Source: Neoroseomonas lacus (GTDB lineage Bacteria; Pseudomonadota; Alphaproteobacteria; Acetobacterales; Acetobacteraceae). From it: a stretch of 64,000 bases of DNA. Location: positions 62,001 to 126,000 of the forward strand of contig NZ_BMKW01000005.1 in the NCBI RefSeq assembly GCF_014644535.1, read 5' to 3'. This document shows, piece after piece, positions 1 through 9,379 of the stretch; within the stretch, counting starts at the first letter, position 1, and each line of letters begins with the position of its first letter. A program made the position numbers and the translations under genes. Under the pieces are notes generated by a model. The model worked only from the letters and a program-made list of their open reading frames with translations. It was not told the DNA's origin and did not search any database.

Positions 1-748
1 TCAGCGCCCGCATCAGGGATGATTTGCCCGCATTGGTGTAGCCGACTAACGCCACGCGCAACTGGTCCCGCCGGCCGGTGCGGCGGTTATCGCTGTCGCG
101 CTGCACCGCTTCCAACTGATCCTTCAGCTCCGCAAGCCGGTCGCGGATCTTGCGGCGGTCGAGGTCGAGGTTGCTCTCGCCCGCGCCCGGCCCTTGTTGC
201 CGGCCGCCGCCGCCCGTGGATTCGCGCAAGCGCGGCGCTACATATTTCAGCCGCGCCATCTCGACCTGCAGCTTCGCCTCGCGGGTATTGGCGTGGCGGT
301 GGAAGATCTCGACGATGACGCCGGTGCGGTCGAGCACCTGGGCCCCGGTCGCCCGTTCCAGGTTGCGGATCTGGCTGGGCGAAAGCTCATGGTCGACGAT
401 CACGAATTCGGGCTTGCGGGCGGCGTCATCCTCGGGCTCCACCGCAGGCGTCGGCTCAGCCTCGCCCTCGAAGCGCTGGCGCGCCTTGGATTTCGGCGGC
501 GGCGCCATCGAGCCGACGACGCCGGTGCCGCCGGTGAGGGCGGCCAGTTCCGCGAGCTTGCCACTGCCCAGCAGCGACCCGGCGCCGGTGCCCTCTCGTC
601 GCTGCGAGACGGTTCCGACCACCTCATAGCCCAGCGTCTTCACCAGGCGCCCCAGTTCCTCGAGGCTGGCGGCATGCGCGATGTCATCGATCTCCGGCGT
701 CTGGATACCGACAAGGACGGCGAGGGGGATCGGCGGTTTGGTCTGCAT
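1..748 (-). CDS. hflX: GTPase HflX (3' end cut by window)
   Basis: HflX is a ribosome-associated GTPase that splits or rescues stalled ribosomes. 249 residues are visible, ending just after the P-loop (GYTNAGKSS) because the gene runs off the window edge. The N-terminal HflX domain carries the GSGK and IVDHELSPSQIRNLE motifs, followed by a Gly-rich linker and DRRKIRDRLAEL coiled coil typical of the family. An acidic/Pro-rich insertion lies around residues 79-112, between GGTGVVGSMAPPP and FVIVDHEL. ATG at 748 is chosen, but no clear Shine-Dalgarno precedes it; GTG at 757 is a possible alternative. Hfq, a frequent upstream neighbour in proteobacteria, is not encoded next to it; an SDR gene lies there instead. 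Family identity is certain, the exact start is not. Confidence 0.93.
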   Translation of the reverse strand, partial: MQTKPPIPLAVLVGIQTPEIDDIAHAASLEELGRLVKTLGYEVVGTVSQRREGTGAGSLLGSGKLAELAALTGGTGVVGSMAPPPKSKARQRFEGEAEPTPAVEPEDDAARKPEFVIVDHELSPSQIRNLERATGAQVLDRTGVIVEIFHRHANTREAKLQVEMARLKYVAPRLRESTGGGGRQQGPGAGESNLDLDRRKIRDRLAELKDQLEAVQRDSDNRRTGRRDQLRVALVGYTNAGKSSLMRAL

Positions 749-926
749 GGCGGCCACGTAGCACGGATCACGCCGAAGCCTGATGGGTAGTGGCGTCTTC
801 CGGCCGCGTGGCGCCCGGTGACGGCTACGCGCTGCTCATCCCGGGCGGCCGGAGGGGTGTGGGCATCAGTGGCCGCGCGCCCGGGCGATCGGTGCCTTGT
901 GGCGACGACGGAACGGTCCTGACCAA

Positions 927-1685
927 TCAGCTTCGCGCGCGCGTCGAGGCGCCTTCGCGCCGGTTCATGTGACCGCCGCCGCCGGCATCGAGCACTGTCC
1001 CGGTCAGGAACGCGGCCTCGTCCGAGCACAGCCACAGCACCACGGCGGCAAAATCCTCTGGCCGGCTGCTGCGGCCGAGCAGGGAACGGCCGCGGATCGC
1101 CTCGGCATAGCCGGGCGGCATGCTCACCAGCGCGCTGCCCTCGGCGAAGCCGGGCCGCGCGCTGTTCACCCGGACACCACGCGGCCCGAGTTCAATCGCG
1201 AAGGCGCGTGTCAGATATTCCAGCGCGCATTTGGACGCGCCATAGGGCACGCCATTGCCGCGGATGACCTCGGCAGCCGCCGAGGTGACATTCACGATCA
1301 CGCCGCGCCCGGCATCGGCCATCGCCCCGCCGATCCCCTGCATCAGCCGAAACGGCGCACGGGTATTGACGCCGAGGATGCGGTCATACTCGGCCGGCGT
1401 CACTTCCATCAGCGGGATGAAGGGATAGAGGCCCGCATTGTTGACCAGCACCTGCGCCGCCCCGGCAGCGACGACGAGAGCGTCGATGTCGGCGTCCCGG
1501 GTCAGGTCGGCGGCGTGCAGCGTCACGCGCCCGGCCGGCAGGCCCTCCGCTGCGCGCTCCAGCGCGGCGGCATCGGCGTCGGTGAGGAGCAGCCTCGCAC
1601 CTTCCGCGGCAAAGGCCGCCGCGAGAGCGCGCCCATAGACGCCAGCGGCGCCGGTGACGACGATCATGCTATCGGCGAAGCGCAT
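927..1685 (-). CDS. SDR family oxidoreductase
   Basis: A 252-residue classical short-chain dehydrogenase/reductase, a soluble NAD(P)(H)-dependent alcohol/ketone oxidoreductase. The Rossmann nucleotide motif TGAAGVYGRA lies near residue 11, NNAGLY near residue 85, the catalytic Ser in VTSAAA and the YGASK catalytic Tyr/Lys near residue 150. The last part carries the usual PEDFAAVVLWLCSDEAAFLTG signature. ATG at 1685 follows a GAGGAG ribosome site. It lies 122 bp downstream of hyuB on the same strand and is probably the last gene of the hydantoinase operon. The substrate cannot be read from sequence; the context suggests a step in the same catabolic route. The first Gly motif is slightly atypical (GVYGRA rather than GIG), which is common in the family. 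Confidence 0.88.
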   Translation of the reverse strand: MRFADSMIVVTGAAGVYGRALAAAFAAEGARLLLTDADAAALERAAEGLPAGRVTLHAADLTRDADIDALVVAAGAAQVLVNNAGLYPFIPLMEVTPAEYDRILGVNTRAPFRLMQGIGGAMADAGRGVIVNVTSAAAEVIRGNGVPYGASKCALEYLTRAFAIELGPRGVRVNSARPGFAEGSALVSMPPGYAEAIRGRSLLGRSSRPEDFAAVVLWLCSDEAAFLTGTVLDAGGGGHMNRREGASTRARS

Positions 1686-1807
1686 GGAGGTCTCCTCAAT
1701 GGGGCAGGTGGCAGTCGATGGCGCGCCATGCTGCGCGTCCGATTCAGTGGCGATGGCTCTGCGAGTACCGGGTCAGCGTTGTTCGGGCGGCGCTCGGCGG
1801 GGCGCCG

Positions 1808-3769
1808 TCACGCAATCTGCGGGAATGCCGCGCGCAATGCCGCCGCCGCGCGCCCGACTTCGCTGCCGTCGCCGCGCCGATCGGCATCGGCCTCGACGGA
1901 CGCGAAGATGCGGCGTTTGGCGAAATGGCGCCAATGCACCGGCAGTGCGGCGAGGGTCTCAGTGAGGGCGGCGTAATTGGCTTTGGTCCAAATCGCCTCG
2001 AAGGCCGCGCGCTCCGGTCCGGCATCGAAATCCGGCCGGCCGATCGCCGCGAGTTCGGCGCGGCGCTTGCGGGTCGCCTCGGCATCATCGGGGATGACGC
2101 CGTAATCCCGGGCCGCGGCTTCCAGTGTAACCTTGCCCGCGTCGATATCCGCCAGCACCGCCGCCACGGGGCGCTCCCAGGCAGGACCCCATCCGGCGGC
2201 GCCGGAACAGGTGATGGTGATGACATCGCCGGGGTCGAGCGTCACCACATCGGTGTTGCCGAGGTTTTCCGCTTGCGGCGTGCCGGGGTTGCGCCAGAAC
2301 ACCGAAGCAGCGCCGGGCATGCCGCCGGAGACGGCCCAGGAACGGAAGATCGAGCGATCCCGATTGCGCGCGGTGACGATCGTTCCCGGCGCATGGACAC
2401 GGAATTCGAGAACCGTCGCGAGGCCGCCGCGATGCAGCCCGGCTCCGCCGGAATCGGGGGCCAACCCGTAGCGCAGCACACGGATCGGCACCTCGGCCTC
2501 GCTGATCTCGACGGGCGTATTCTTGAGGAAGCCGCTGTTCGCGCCCGAACCATCGGCGCCGTCGCCGAAGGGCGAGCCACCGGCGCCGCCGGTGATCGGG
2601 TCAATCGCCGCCATGATGCGGCGGCCGGTGCGGTTGTCGGTGGTGTTGACGTTCGTCATCGGCCCACCGCTGGCGGGGCCGGCTGGCAGACGGTCGGGCA
2701 GGGCGCGCTGGAAGGCGCCCATGACGACGCCTTGCAGGCGCATGCAGGTCATCGAGCGCATGCCGACGGCGGCAGGAAAGACCGGGTTGAGGACGGTGCC
2801 CTCGGGAACGATGCAGGTGGCCGGGCGGATCAGACCGCCATTGAGCAACACGGTCGGATCCAGCGTGTAGAGAACGTAGTTCCAGCCGACCATCAGCAGG
2901 ATGTGCCGCGGATTGCCGCCGGTCGGCATGTTGAGCGACGCGGTGAGCTGCGGATCGGAGCCGGTGAAGTCGAGTTCCGCCGCATCGCCGCGGATGCGCA
3001 TGGTCAGGTGCAGCCGGCAGGGCAGACCACCTGGCGCGTCCTCGTCGAGGTAGTCGGTGAATTCGTAGTCGCCATCGGGGATCTGCGCGATGACACGGCG
3101 CGCCTGCAACTCGCCCAGGTCGAGCAGGGCGGTGATTCCCTCGCGGAAGGTGTCGAGACCGAAGCGGCGGATCATCTCATGGACCTTGCGCTCACCGGTT
3201 GCCATGGCGGCGAGCTGCGCCTTGAGGTCACCCCAGTTCTGCGTCGGCGCGCGCACATTGGTCATCATGATGTCGAGCAGGCCCTGGTCGAGCACGCCCT
3301 CGCTCACCAGCTTGCGGGGCGGGAACCGGATACCTTCCTGGTGCACCTCGGTCAGCGCGCGCGAGAGCGAGGCGGGCACCGCCCCGCCGACATCGGTGTT
3401 GTGGATATGGCCGACGGCGAAGCAGACGAGCTCGCCCTCCCAGAAGACCGGGCGCCAGAGATGGATGTCGGGCGAATGGGTGCAAACGAAGCCGCTATAG
3501 GGGTCGTTCGTCATGCAGACATCGCCTTCATGGTACTCGGTGATGGCGGCGATGACCGGGCCGTAGTCGAGGCCGACGAACCAGGTGGCGCCAAGCTCGC
3601 GCGGCGAGGCGAAGGTCTGCCCGTCGGTGGTGGTGAGGCCGGTGGTGAAGTCCTCTGTCTCCTTGACGAAGGTGGAATGCGCCGTGCGGAACAGCGTGAA
3701 GGCCATGCTCTCCGCCGCCGCCTGGGCGTGGTTGGCGAGGATCTGCAGGGTGACGGGATCGACTGTCAT
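1808..3769 (-). CDS. Hydantoinase B/oxoprolinase family protein
   Basis: A 653-residue HyuB-type subunit. It pairs with HyuA-type proteins in ATP-dependent opening of cyclic amides (N-methylhydantoin, 5-oxoproline) and in related acetophenone/acetone carboxylases. Recognisable segments are VDPVTLQILANH at the start, NDPYSGFVCTHSPDIHLWRPVF, VGHIHNTDVGG and GGMPGA near residue 490. ATG at 3769 shares its A with the TGA of the upstream hyuA-type gene (TGATG), so the two are translationally coupled; a GTG one codon earlier is the alternative. Length is in the usual range (about 550-680). The true substrate is unknown: the neighbours (two SDRs, a ketopantoate-reductase-like enzyme, a peptide-type importer) suggest a cyclic imide, lactam or similar small molecule. 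Confidence 0.88.
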   Translation of the reverse strand: MTVDPVTLQILANHAQAAAESMAFTLFRTAHSTFVKETEDFTTGLTTTDGQTFASPRELGATWFVGLDYGPVIAAITEYHEGDVCMTNDPYSGFVCTHSPDIHLWRPVFWEGELVCFAVGHIHNTDVGGAVPASLSRALTEVHQEGIRFPPRKLVSEGVLDQGLLDIMMTNVRAPTQNWGDLKAQLAAMATGERKVHEMIRRFGLDTFREGITALLDLGELQARRVIAQIPDGDYEFTDYLDEDAPGGLPCRLHLTMRIRGDAAELDFTGSDPQLTASLNMPTGGNPRHILLMVGWNYVLYTLDPTVLLNGGLIRPATCIVPEGTVLNPVFPAAVGMRSMTCMRLQGVVMGAFQRALPDRLPAGPASGGPMTNVNTTDNRTGRRIMAAIDPITGGAGGSPFGDGADGSGANSGFLKNTPVEISEAEVPIRVLRYGLAPDSGGAGLHRGGLATVLEFRVHAPGTIVTARNRDRSIFRSWAVSGGMPGAASVFWRNPGTPQAENLGNTDVVTLDPGDVITITCSGAAGWGPAWERPVAAVLADIDAGKVTLEAAARDYGVIPDDAEATRKRRAELAAIGRPDFDAGPERAAFEAIWTKANYAALTETLAALPVHWRHFAKRRIFASVEADADRRGDGSEVGRAAAALRAAFPQIA

Positions 3770-5808
3770 CACGCGGGTCCCAGGCGAAGGTTGCCGAATC
3801 GGTCCACCTCGACTGCGAAGCCGGGCGGGATGCAGGAGGTGGTGTCCTCCTGTGCCACGATGCAGGGGCCGCTGATGCGATGCCCGTGGCGCAACGCGTC
3901 GCGCCGGTAGAGTGGCGCGCGGAGCGTGGCGCCGGCGACATGGACCGCGACCTCGCCAATCGGCAGCGGTTCGCCTGTCTCGCGCGTCTGTTCGGGAAAG
4001 CGCGGCGCGGGCACCGCGCCGGCGATCACGACGCGCAGCGAGATCGCCTGGACCGGCGCATCACGGTCGGCATGGCCGTAGATGCGTTCATGCTCGGTAT
4101 GGAACGCCTCGGTGATAGCGGAGAAATCACCATTGGCGAGCCAGGCGGGGTCGATCGGCACCTCAATCTCGAATGACTGGCCACGATAGCGCAGGTCAGC
4201 TGAGGGCATGAGGCGCGCCTCGCCGCTGAAGCGCTGCTCCTCGGCGAGCCAGCGCCGTGCATCAGCTTCGAGGCGGGCGAAGACGTCGATGAGTCGCGGC
4301 AAGGTCGCGGCGTCGAGATCTGCATAGACAGTCTCGAGAAAGTCGTTGCGGATCTCGGCGATCAGGCCACCGAGGGCGGACAGCACGCCGGGCGCCGTCG
4401 GGATCAGCACCTCCGTCATGCCGAGTTCCTGTGCAAGGAAGGCGCCAAGCATCGGCCCGGCACCACCGAAAGGCAGCAGGCAGAAATCGCGCGCATCGAC
4501 GCCCTGCCGCGCGGCGAGCTTGCTGACCTCCCGGTACATGCCGCTGATCGCGACCTGGACGATGGCTTCGGCGGCCGCCTCGCGCGTGCGGTCGAGGGCG
4601 GCTGCGATCTCGTCCACCGCCTGCTCGGCGAGGTCGCGGCGCACGCTGACACTGCCATAGCCAAGCTCGCCATGACCGATCCAGCCGAGCACGCACATGG
4701 CATCGGTGATCGTCGCGCGTGTTCCCCCGCGGCCGTAGCAGGCCGGGCCGGGGGTGGACCCGGCGCTCTCGGGCCCGACCGTCAGGCGACCCAGGCTGTC
4801 CACGGCGGCGATGGAGCCGCCGCCCTCGCCGATGGAGGAGACGGCGACAGTCGGGATATAGACCGGGAAATCACCGACGCGTTCGCCGGTGCCGTAGCCT
4901 GGCGCGCCATCCATGATGACCGCGACATCGGCGCTGGTACCGCCGATATCCAGCGTCATTGCCCGCGCAACGCCCGCTTGCCGCGCGACGAAGGCCGCTC
5001 CGATGGCGCCGGCGGCTGTGCCGGAGAGCAGCATCTCGACGCAGCGCGTCTTGCCGAGCTCGGCGCGCATCACGCCACCATTGGACTTCGTCACCATCGC
5101 CTCGGCGACGACGCCGGCACGCTTCAGCGCATCCTGCAGCGAGCCGAGATAATAGGCGACGCGCGGCTGCACGTATCCATGGACCGTCGCCGTGACGGTG
5201 CGCTCGTATTCCCGGATGATCGGCCAGACATCGGCCGAGCAATAGACGGGCAGGTCGGGGCGCTTCGCGGTGATGATAGCCTTCGCGGCATGCTCATGGG
5301 CGGGGTTACGCCAAGCGTGCAGCAGCGCCAGGACGATGCCTTCGGCACCCATCGCCTCGGCACGCGCGAGCGCCGCCTCGACGCTCGCCCTATCGAGCGG
5401 CTCGGCCTCGGATCCATCGGCGAGCAGGCGCCCACGCAATTCGTGCACCCGGGCGCGCGGCACCAGCGGATCGGGCCGGCGCGAATAGAGGTCGTAGGGG
5501 TCGGGAACCTTCAGTCGCGCGACTTCGAGCACGTCACGGAAGTTCTCCGTGACGAACAAGGCGAGCCGGATCCCCTTGCGTTGGATCACGGCGTTGACAC
5601 CAACGGTGGTTCCATGGGTGAACCAGGTGATGTCAGAAGGCGCGATACCGAAGCGGCTTCGCACGCCCTCAAGGCCGGCGATCACCTCCGCGCCCGGCGT
5701 TGCCGGGGTGGAGAGGACCTTGAGGGTTGAGAGTGTGCCGGTTGCTTCCTCAAGCACGCAGAAATCGGCAAAGGTGCCGCCGATATCGACGCCGACGCGG
5801 TAGGCCAT
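3769..5808 (-). CDS. Hydantoinase/oxoprolinase family protein, A subunit
   Basis: A 679-residue HyuA-type ATP-binding subunit. The N-terminal hydantoinase A segment begins RVGVDIGGTFADF, with the actin-like phosphate motif, followed by FTHGTTVGVNAVIQRKG around residue 60. The catalytic domain has LDIGGTSADVAVI and GAGPMLGAFLAQELG. ATG at 5808 has a well-placed GGGAGAT ribosome site overlapping the end of the upstream SDR. A longer GTG-started reading at 5826 would overlap that SDR and is less likely. Known relatives hydrolyse ATP while opening an amide ring or activating a ketone for carboxylation. Coupled by TGATG overlap to the B subunit, so a stoichiometric AB complex in the cytoplasm is expected. 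Confidence 0.9.
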   Translation of the reverse strand: MAYRVGVDIGGTFADFCVLEEATGTLSTLKVLSTPATPGAEVIAGLEGVRSRFGIAPSDITWFTHGTTVGVNAVIQRKGIRLALFVTENFRDVLEVARLKVPDPYDLYSRRPDPLVPRARVHELRGRLLADGSEAEPLDRASVEAALARAEAMGAEGIVLALLHAWRNPAHEHAAKAIITAKRPDLPVYCSADVWPIIREYERTVTATVHGYVQPRVAYYLGSLQDALKRAGVVAEAMVTKSNGGVMRAELGKTRCVEMLLSGTAAGAIGAAFVARQAGVARAMTLDIGGTSADVAVIMDGAPGYGTGERVGDFPVYIPTVAVSSIGEGGGSIAAVDSLGRLTVGPESAGSTPGPACYGRGGTRATITDAMCVLGWIGHGELGYGSVSVRRDLAEQAVDEIAAALDRTREAAAEAIVQVAISGMYREVSKLAARQGVDARDFCLLPFGGAGPMLGAFLAQELGMTEVLIPTAPGVLSALGGLIAEIRNDFLETVYADLDAATLPRLIDVFARLEADARRWLAEEQRFSGEARLMPSADLRYRGQSFEIEVPIDPAWLANGDFSAITEAFHTEHERIYGHADRDAPVQAISLRVVIAGAVPAPRFPEQTRETGEPLPIGEVAVHVAGATLRAPLYRRDALRHGHRISGPCIVAQEDTTSCIPPGFAVEVDRFGNLRLGPA

Positions 5809-5813
5809 GCGCG

Positions 5814-6560
5814 TCAGATCTCCCACTGGAAGCCGTCGATGATGAAGTCCTGGCCGGTGATGAAGAAGGGCTCGGAGAGTGCGAGGAACGCCACCAGCTG
5901 CGCGACATCAGCCGGCGTGCCGAGGCGGTTCAGGACGATCTTCTTCGCCAGTTCTGGGCCGCGGGATTTCGTCAGCGAATTGCCGACTTCGGTCTCGATG
6001 ACGCCGGGGCAGACCGCATTGATGGCGATGGTCGGGCCGAGTTCCTTGGCGAGCGCCTTGGTCATGCCGATGATGCCGGCCTTGGCCGCGGCATAGGAGA
6101 ATTTCGAGACAGCACTGGTGACGCCGCCGGTATGCGCGTTGAGCGAGGACATCGACACGATGCGCCCGCCACCACCCGCCAGCATCAGTGGCGTGAGTGC
6201 CTGGATATAGTTGAAGCAGGATTTCAGATTGACGGCTATGGTCCGGTCGAAGGCTTCCTCGGTGATGTCGAGGATTCCCGTCGGGTTGCCGCGCCCGGCG
6301 TTGTTGACCAGCACGTCGATGCGGCCGAAGCGTGCCTGCACCGCGGCCGCGATCTCCTTCGCGCGGGCATGGTCGGTGACGTCGGCGTCCTCCGTCATCA
6401 CCTGGCAGCCGAGGGCAGTGATCTCGTTCGCGGTGCGCTCCATCTCGGGCCGCAGCATGTCGACGATCACGATGTCGCAGCCCCGGCGCGCGAGTTCCAG
6501 CGCGCAGCCGCGCCCGATGCCACGGGCGCCGCCGGTGACCAGGGCAATCTTCGCGGTCAT
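5814..6560 (-). CDS. SDR family oxidoreductase (FabG-like)
   Basis: A 248-residue classical SDR with TGGARGIGRG cofactor motif at residues 9-18, NNAGRG near residue 87, Ser in SMSSLNAHTGG and YAAAKAG as the catalytic Tyr/Lys. The acidic residue after strand 2 (VIVDM) suggests NAD(H) preference. The C-terminus FFITGQDFIIDGFQW is close to the standard FITGQ..VDGG ending. The start ATG overlaps the stop of the upstream ketopantoate-reductase-like gene by 4 nt (ATGA), and the hyuA-type gene starts just past its stop. It therefore sits in the middle of a tightly packed operon. A dehydrogenase or ketoreductase role in that pathway is inferred; the substrate is not known. Confidence 0.9.
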   Translation of the reverse strand: MTAKIALVTGGARGIGRGCALELARRGCDIVIVDMLRPEMERTANEITALGCQVMTEDADVTDHARAKEIAAAVQARFGRIDVLVNNAGRGNPTGILDITEEAFDRTIAVNLKSCFNYIQALTPLMLAGGGGRIVSMSSLNAHTGGVTSAVSKFSYAAAKAGIIGMTKALAKELGPTIAINAVCPGVIETEVGNSLTKSRGPELAKKIVLNRLGTPADVAQLVAFLALSEPFFITGQDFIIDGFQWEI

Positions 6561-7588
6561 GCGTGAACCTTTCCAACGATGGCGAGGAGGTCCTGTTCCA
6601 GCCCGTCGCCGATCACCCGATCGCCACGCTCGACCGCGCCGATCAGTGCGACAAGCCGGTCGAGAAGGGGTGTTGCGATGCCGTGACGTCGGGCCGCGGT
6701 GAGAACCGGAGCAAGTTGCGCGGCCGCGTCGGTCGGCCGCCTGCGGACCGCGAGATCGCGCCAGATGCCGCTGTGGGGCTTGGCGGTGGCGCGATTGAAG
6801 GCCGTCATGGCAGCGATGGATTCGTCGATCGCCACCGGGTCGCCCAAGGCGAAGGCATCGGGGTCGTAGCCGTTGAAGCCGATCGGGCGAACCTGCTCGG
6901 CGCCGGCGACGGCCATCACCTCGCCGATCAGGGCGAGGTGCAGGGGTCGCAGGGCGGGGGCGCCGATGAAGTCGGCGATCGTCTCATTGGTCAGCGCGCT
7001 CGCCTTCAACAATGCGCCGTAGCCGATCTTGCCCCAGAGGTACGCGAATATGTCATCGGCCAGTACGGCGTCGGCGTCGAAGTCGCGCAGCAGCGCGTGC
7101 ACGTCCAGGATGCGCGGGGTACGGGCACCGTCGAGTTCGCCGACCACGACGGCGCCGCGGTTGGCATAGAGAATGTCGCCCGGGCCGTGCCAGTCGGCCC
7201 CGAAATTCACGAAAGCGCCGATGACGCGCGAGGCGCCAAGGATCTCCGAGAGCACGAGTTCATTGAGCCCGTTCTGCGCGGAGACCACAAATCCGCCCTC
7301 GGCGAGGTGCGGCGCGAGCGCTGCCGCCGCCGCGGCGGTGTGGTGAGCCTTGACGGCAAGGATCACCCGCCGGAACCGACCGACAAGGGTGGCCGGCGTG
7401 AAGGCCGGTCCGCCAGTGGTGAACGCCGCGACCGGCCCGCGGATGGTCAGGCCACCCGCCGCAATCGCCGCGACGTGTTCCTCCACGAGATCCACGAAGG
7501 TCACGGCGTGTCCGGCACGGCGCAGGAAGGCGCCGATCGTGCCGCCGATCGCGCCGGCGCCCCAGATCAGGATCGGTTCCTCGTTCAT
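6557..7588 (-). CDS. Ketopantoate reductase PanE/ApbA family protein
   Basis: A 343-residue NAD(P)-dependent reductase of the PanE/ApbA family. The Rossmann motif WGAGAIGGTIGAFL is at residues 9-22, the mid-segment SAQNGLNE matches the QNG motif of the family, and LWGKIGYGALLKASAL holds the conserved Lys region. ATG at 7588 follows GTGGGGA; an upstream GTG at 7600 is possible but lacks a ribosome site. First gene of the minus-strand hydantoinase operon. Because it is embedded with catabolic genes rather than pantothenate genes, a substrate other than ketopantoate (another 2-oxo acid) is likely. Members of this family are often misnamed panE, so no symbol is given. Confidence 0.85.
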   Translation of the reverse strand: MNEEPILIWGAGAIGGTIGAFLRRAGHAVTFVDLVEEHVAAIAAGGLTIRGPVAAFTTGGPAFTPATLVGRFRRVILAVKAHHTAAAAAALAPHLAEGGFVVSAQNGLNELVLSEILGASRVIGAFVNFGADWHGPGDILYANRGAVVVGELDGARTPRILDVHALLRDFDADAVLADDIFAYLWGKIGYGALLKASALTNETIADFIGAPALRPLHLALIGEVMAVAGAEQVRPIGFNGYDPDAFALGDPVAIDESIAAMTAFNRATAKPHSGIWRDLAVRRRPTDAAAQLAPVLTAARRHGIATPLLDRLVALIGAVERGDRVIGDGLEQDLLAIVGKVHA

Positions 7589-7758
7589 GCATCCCCACAC
7601 CTTGGCCCGCCGGAAACGCTAGAGGCGTGCTGCCTCGAAGACAACCGAGCTTCGGCGCTGCTTGACGCCGATGCGTGGTGGTTGTCAGCATGGATGGCTG
7701 CGGGCACGCTTTTCGAAGCACGCTCCGTAGCCGGGGGCACACAAGGGAGATTCGGGCG

Positions 7759-9348
7759 ATGACAGAACGCCTTGGACAGCTGCTGCCTGCGGGCATCGGT
7801 CGGCGCGACCTGCTGAAGGCGGCCGCAGCCGGTGGCGCGGTGCTGGGCCTGCCGGACGCCGCGCTGGCGCAGCGCGGCGGCGGGCGCATCGTCTTTGCCA
7901 ATGGCAGCGCCTTCGACACGATGGACCCGCACGCTACCTTCGATGTCGGCCGTGTTGCCTATCGCTTGAACCTCTATGACGGGCTGATGAGGTGGCTCGA
8001 TAATCCGCCGCAGCTTGAACCCTGGCTCGCCGAGAGCTTCACGGTCTCCGAGGATGGCAAGCAGTACGTCTTCAAGCTGCGGGCGGGGATCAAGTTCCAC
8101 GACGGCACTGACATGACGTCTGAGGACGTCGTCTATTCCATGGAGCGCATCCTGGCGGTGAAGAAGGGTGCCTACCCGCTCTTTGCCCTGCTGATCGAAC
8201 CCGGCTCCACCAAGACGCGCGACCGGCTCACCGTAGAATTCAACCTTAAGCAGGCCTCGGCGATTTTCGCCGCGACCACGCACGACATCTACGTCGTCAA
8301 CAGCGCTCTGTTGAAGCGGAACGAGCGGAATGACGACTGGGGACAGGAATGGATCGCGCGCAATGATGCGGGTTCCGGCTCATATATCCTGCGGCGCTTT
8401 GATCCGGCGCGTGGCTTTCTTGCCCAGCGTTTCGATGGTCACTTCAAAGGCCCGGCCGCCCTTTCGGAGATCGACTTCCGCTACGTCGCGGAGGTGAACA
8501 GCCGCGTGCTCGGCCTGGTTCGGGGCGATTTCCAGGGCACCGACCCGTATATGCCGCAGGACCAGATCACGCGGTTGCAGGGCGACGCCAACATGAACGT
8601 CATGGAGGCGGAGTCGACGCGGCTGTTCTACGCCACCATGCACAATCAGCGCCCACCCTTCACCGACGTGAACTTCCGCAAGGCGGTGAGCTACTGCTTC
8701 GACTATGATGGTTGGATCAACAATATCCTGGGCCGTTCGGTCGTTCGGAACACGCAGGTGATCCCCAACCCGATGTGGGGCGCGCCGAAGGATGTCGCCG
8801 GCTACACCTTCGATATCGACAAGGCCAAGTGGCACCTGCAGCGGGTCCAGGTGCCGCTGCGCGAGATCACCGTCGCCGGCATGATCGGGTATGAGCAATC
8901 CATGCAGGCGGCCGCGCTACTGCAGAATGGACTTTCGCGCGCCGGCATCCAGAGCAAGTTGCTGAACGAGCCCTGGCCCGTCGTCTCGAACAAGATGCGC
9001 GATCCGGAGCAGATGTACGACATGCTGTTCCTCTGGCGCAGCACCTACTACGCCGATCCGCACAACTGGGCGGGCGAGCTGCTGGCCACTGAACGGCATC
9101 GTGGCGGCAATGCGAGCTACTACAGCAACCCGGAGGTGGATCGGCTGCTCGCCGAGGCGCTCGCCGTCTCGGCCCAGGCGAGGCGTGCGCCACTTTACGA
9201 GCAGGTGGCACGCATCGCCGCCGAGGATGCGGCTGCCCTCTTCATCCACAACACCAAGTGGTACGGTCCTTTCCGCAAGAACGTCGAGGGCGTGAGATTC
9301 TGCTCGATCGGCGACGGGCAGGAGATGCGGTGGGTACGCGTAACCTGA
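7759..9348 (+). CDS. ABC transporter substrate-binding protein, family 5 (Dpp/Opp type)
   Basis: A 529-residue periplasmic solute-binding protein of the peptide/nickel family. Residues 12-35 form a Tat-like signal (GRRDLLKAAAAGG followed by a hydrophobic stretch), with cleavage expected near ALAQ. The SBP_bac_5 signature region is DPHATFDVGRVAYRLNLYDGLM with LAESFTVSEDGKQYVFKLR. ATG at 7759 is preceded by AAGGGAGA at 7743-7750; a longer in-frame reading from 7675 would place the signal peptide internally and is rejected. First gene of a five-gene importer that is divergent from the hydantoinase operon, with 170 bp between them that must hold both promoters. The ligand may be an oligopeptide or the cyclic/heterocyclic compound degraded by the neighbouring enzymes. 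Confidence 0.92.
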   Translation: MTERLGQLLPAGIGRRDLLKAAAAGGAVLGLPDAALAQRGGGRIVFANGSAFDTMDPHATFDVGRVAYRLNLYDGLMRWLDNPPQLEPWLAESFTVSEDGKQYVFKLRAGIKFHDGTDMTSEDVVYSMERILAVKKGAYPLFALLIEPGSTKTRDRLTVEFNLKQASAIFAATTHDIYVVNSALLKRNERNDDWGQEWIARNDAGSGSYILRRFDPARGFLAQRFDGHFKGPAALSEIDFRYVAEVNSRVLGLVRGDFQGTDPYMPQDQITRLQGDANMNVMEAESTRLFYATMHNQRPPFTDVNFRKAVSYCFDYDGWINNILGRSVVRNTQVIPNPMWGAPKDVAGYTFDIDKAKWHLQRVQVPLREITVAGMIGYEQSMQAAALLQNGLSRAGIQSKLLNEPWPVVSNKMRDPEQMYDMLFLWRSTYYADPHNWAGELLATERHRGGNASYYSNPEVDRLLAEALAVSAQARRAPLYEQVARIAAEDAAALFIHNTKWYGPFRKNVEGVRFCSIGDGQEMRWVRVT

Positions 9349-9379
9349 ACGCTGCCCGACGGCCTGGAGCAGCGAGACC

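Noticed and set aside
194..790. Long plus-strand frame opposite hflX
   Set aside because: It is the antisense shadow of hflX; the minus frame carries the HflX motifs and P-loop.
1718..3910. 730-codon plus-strand frame across the hydantoinase B gene
   Set aside because: Rich in His/Arg/Ala with no domain; the opposite strand encodes a full HyuB-type protein. Typical shadow in high-GC DNA.
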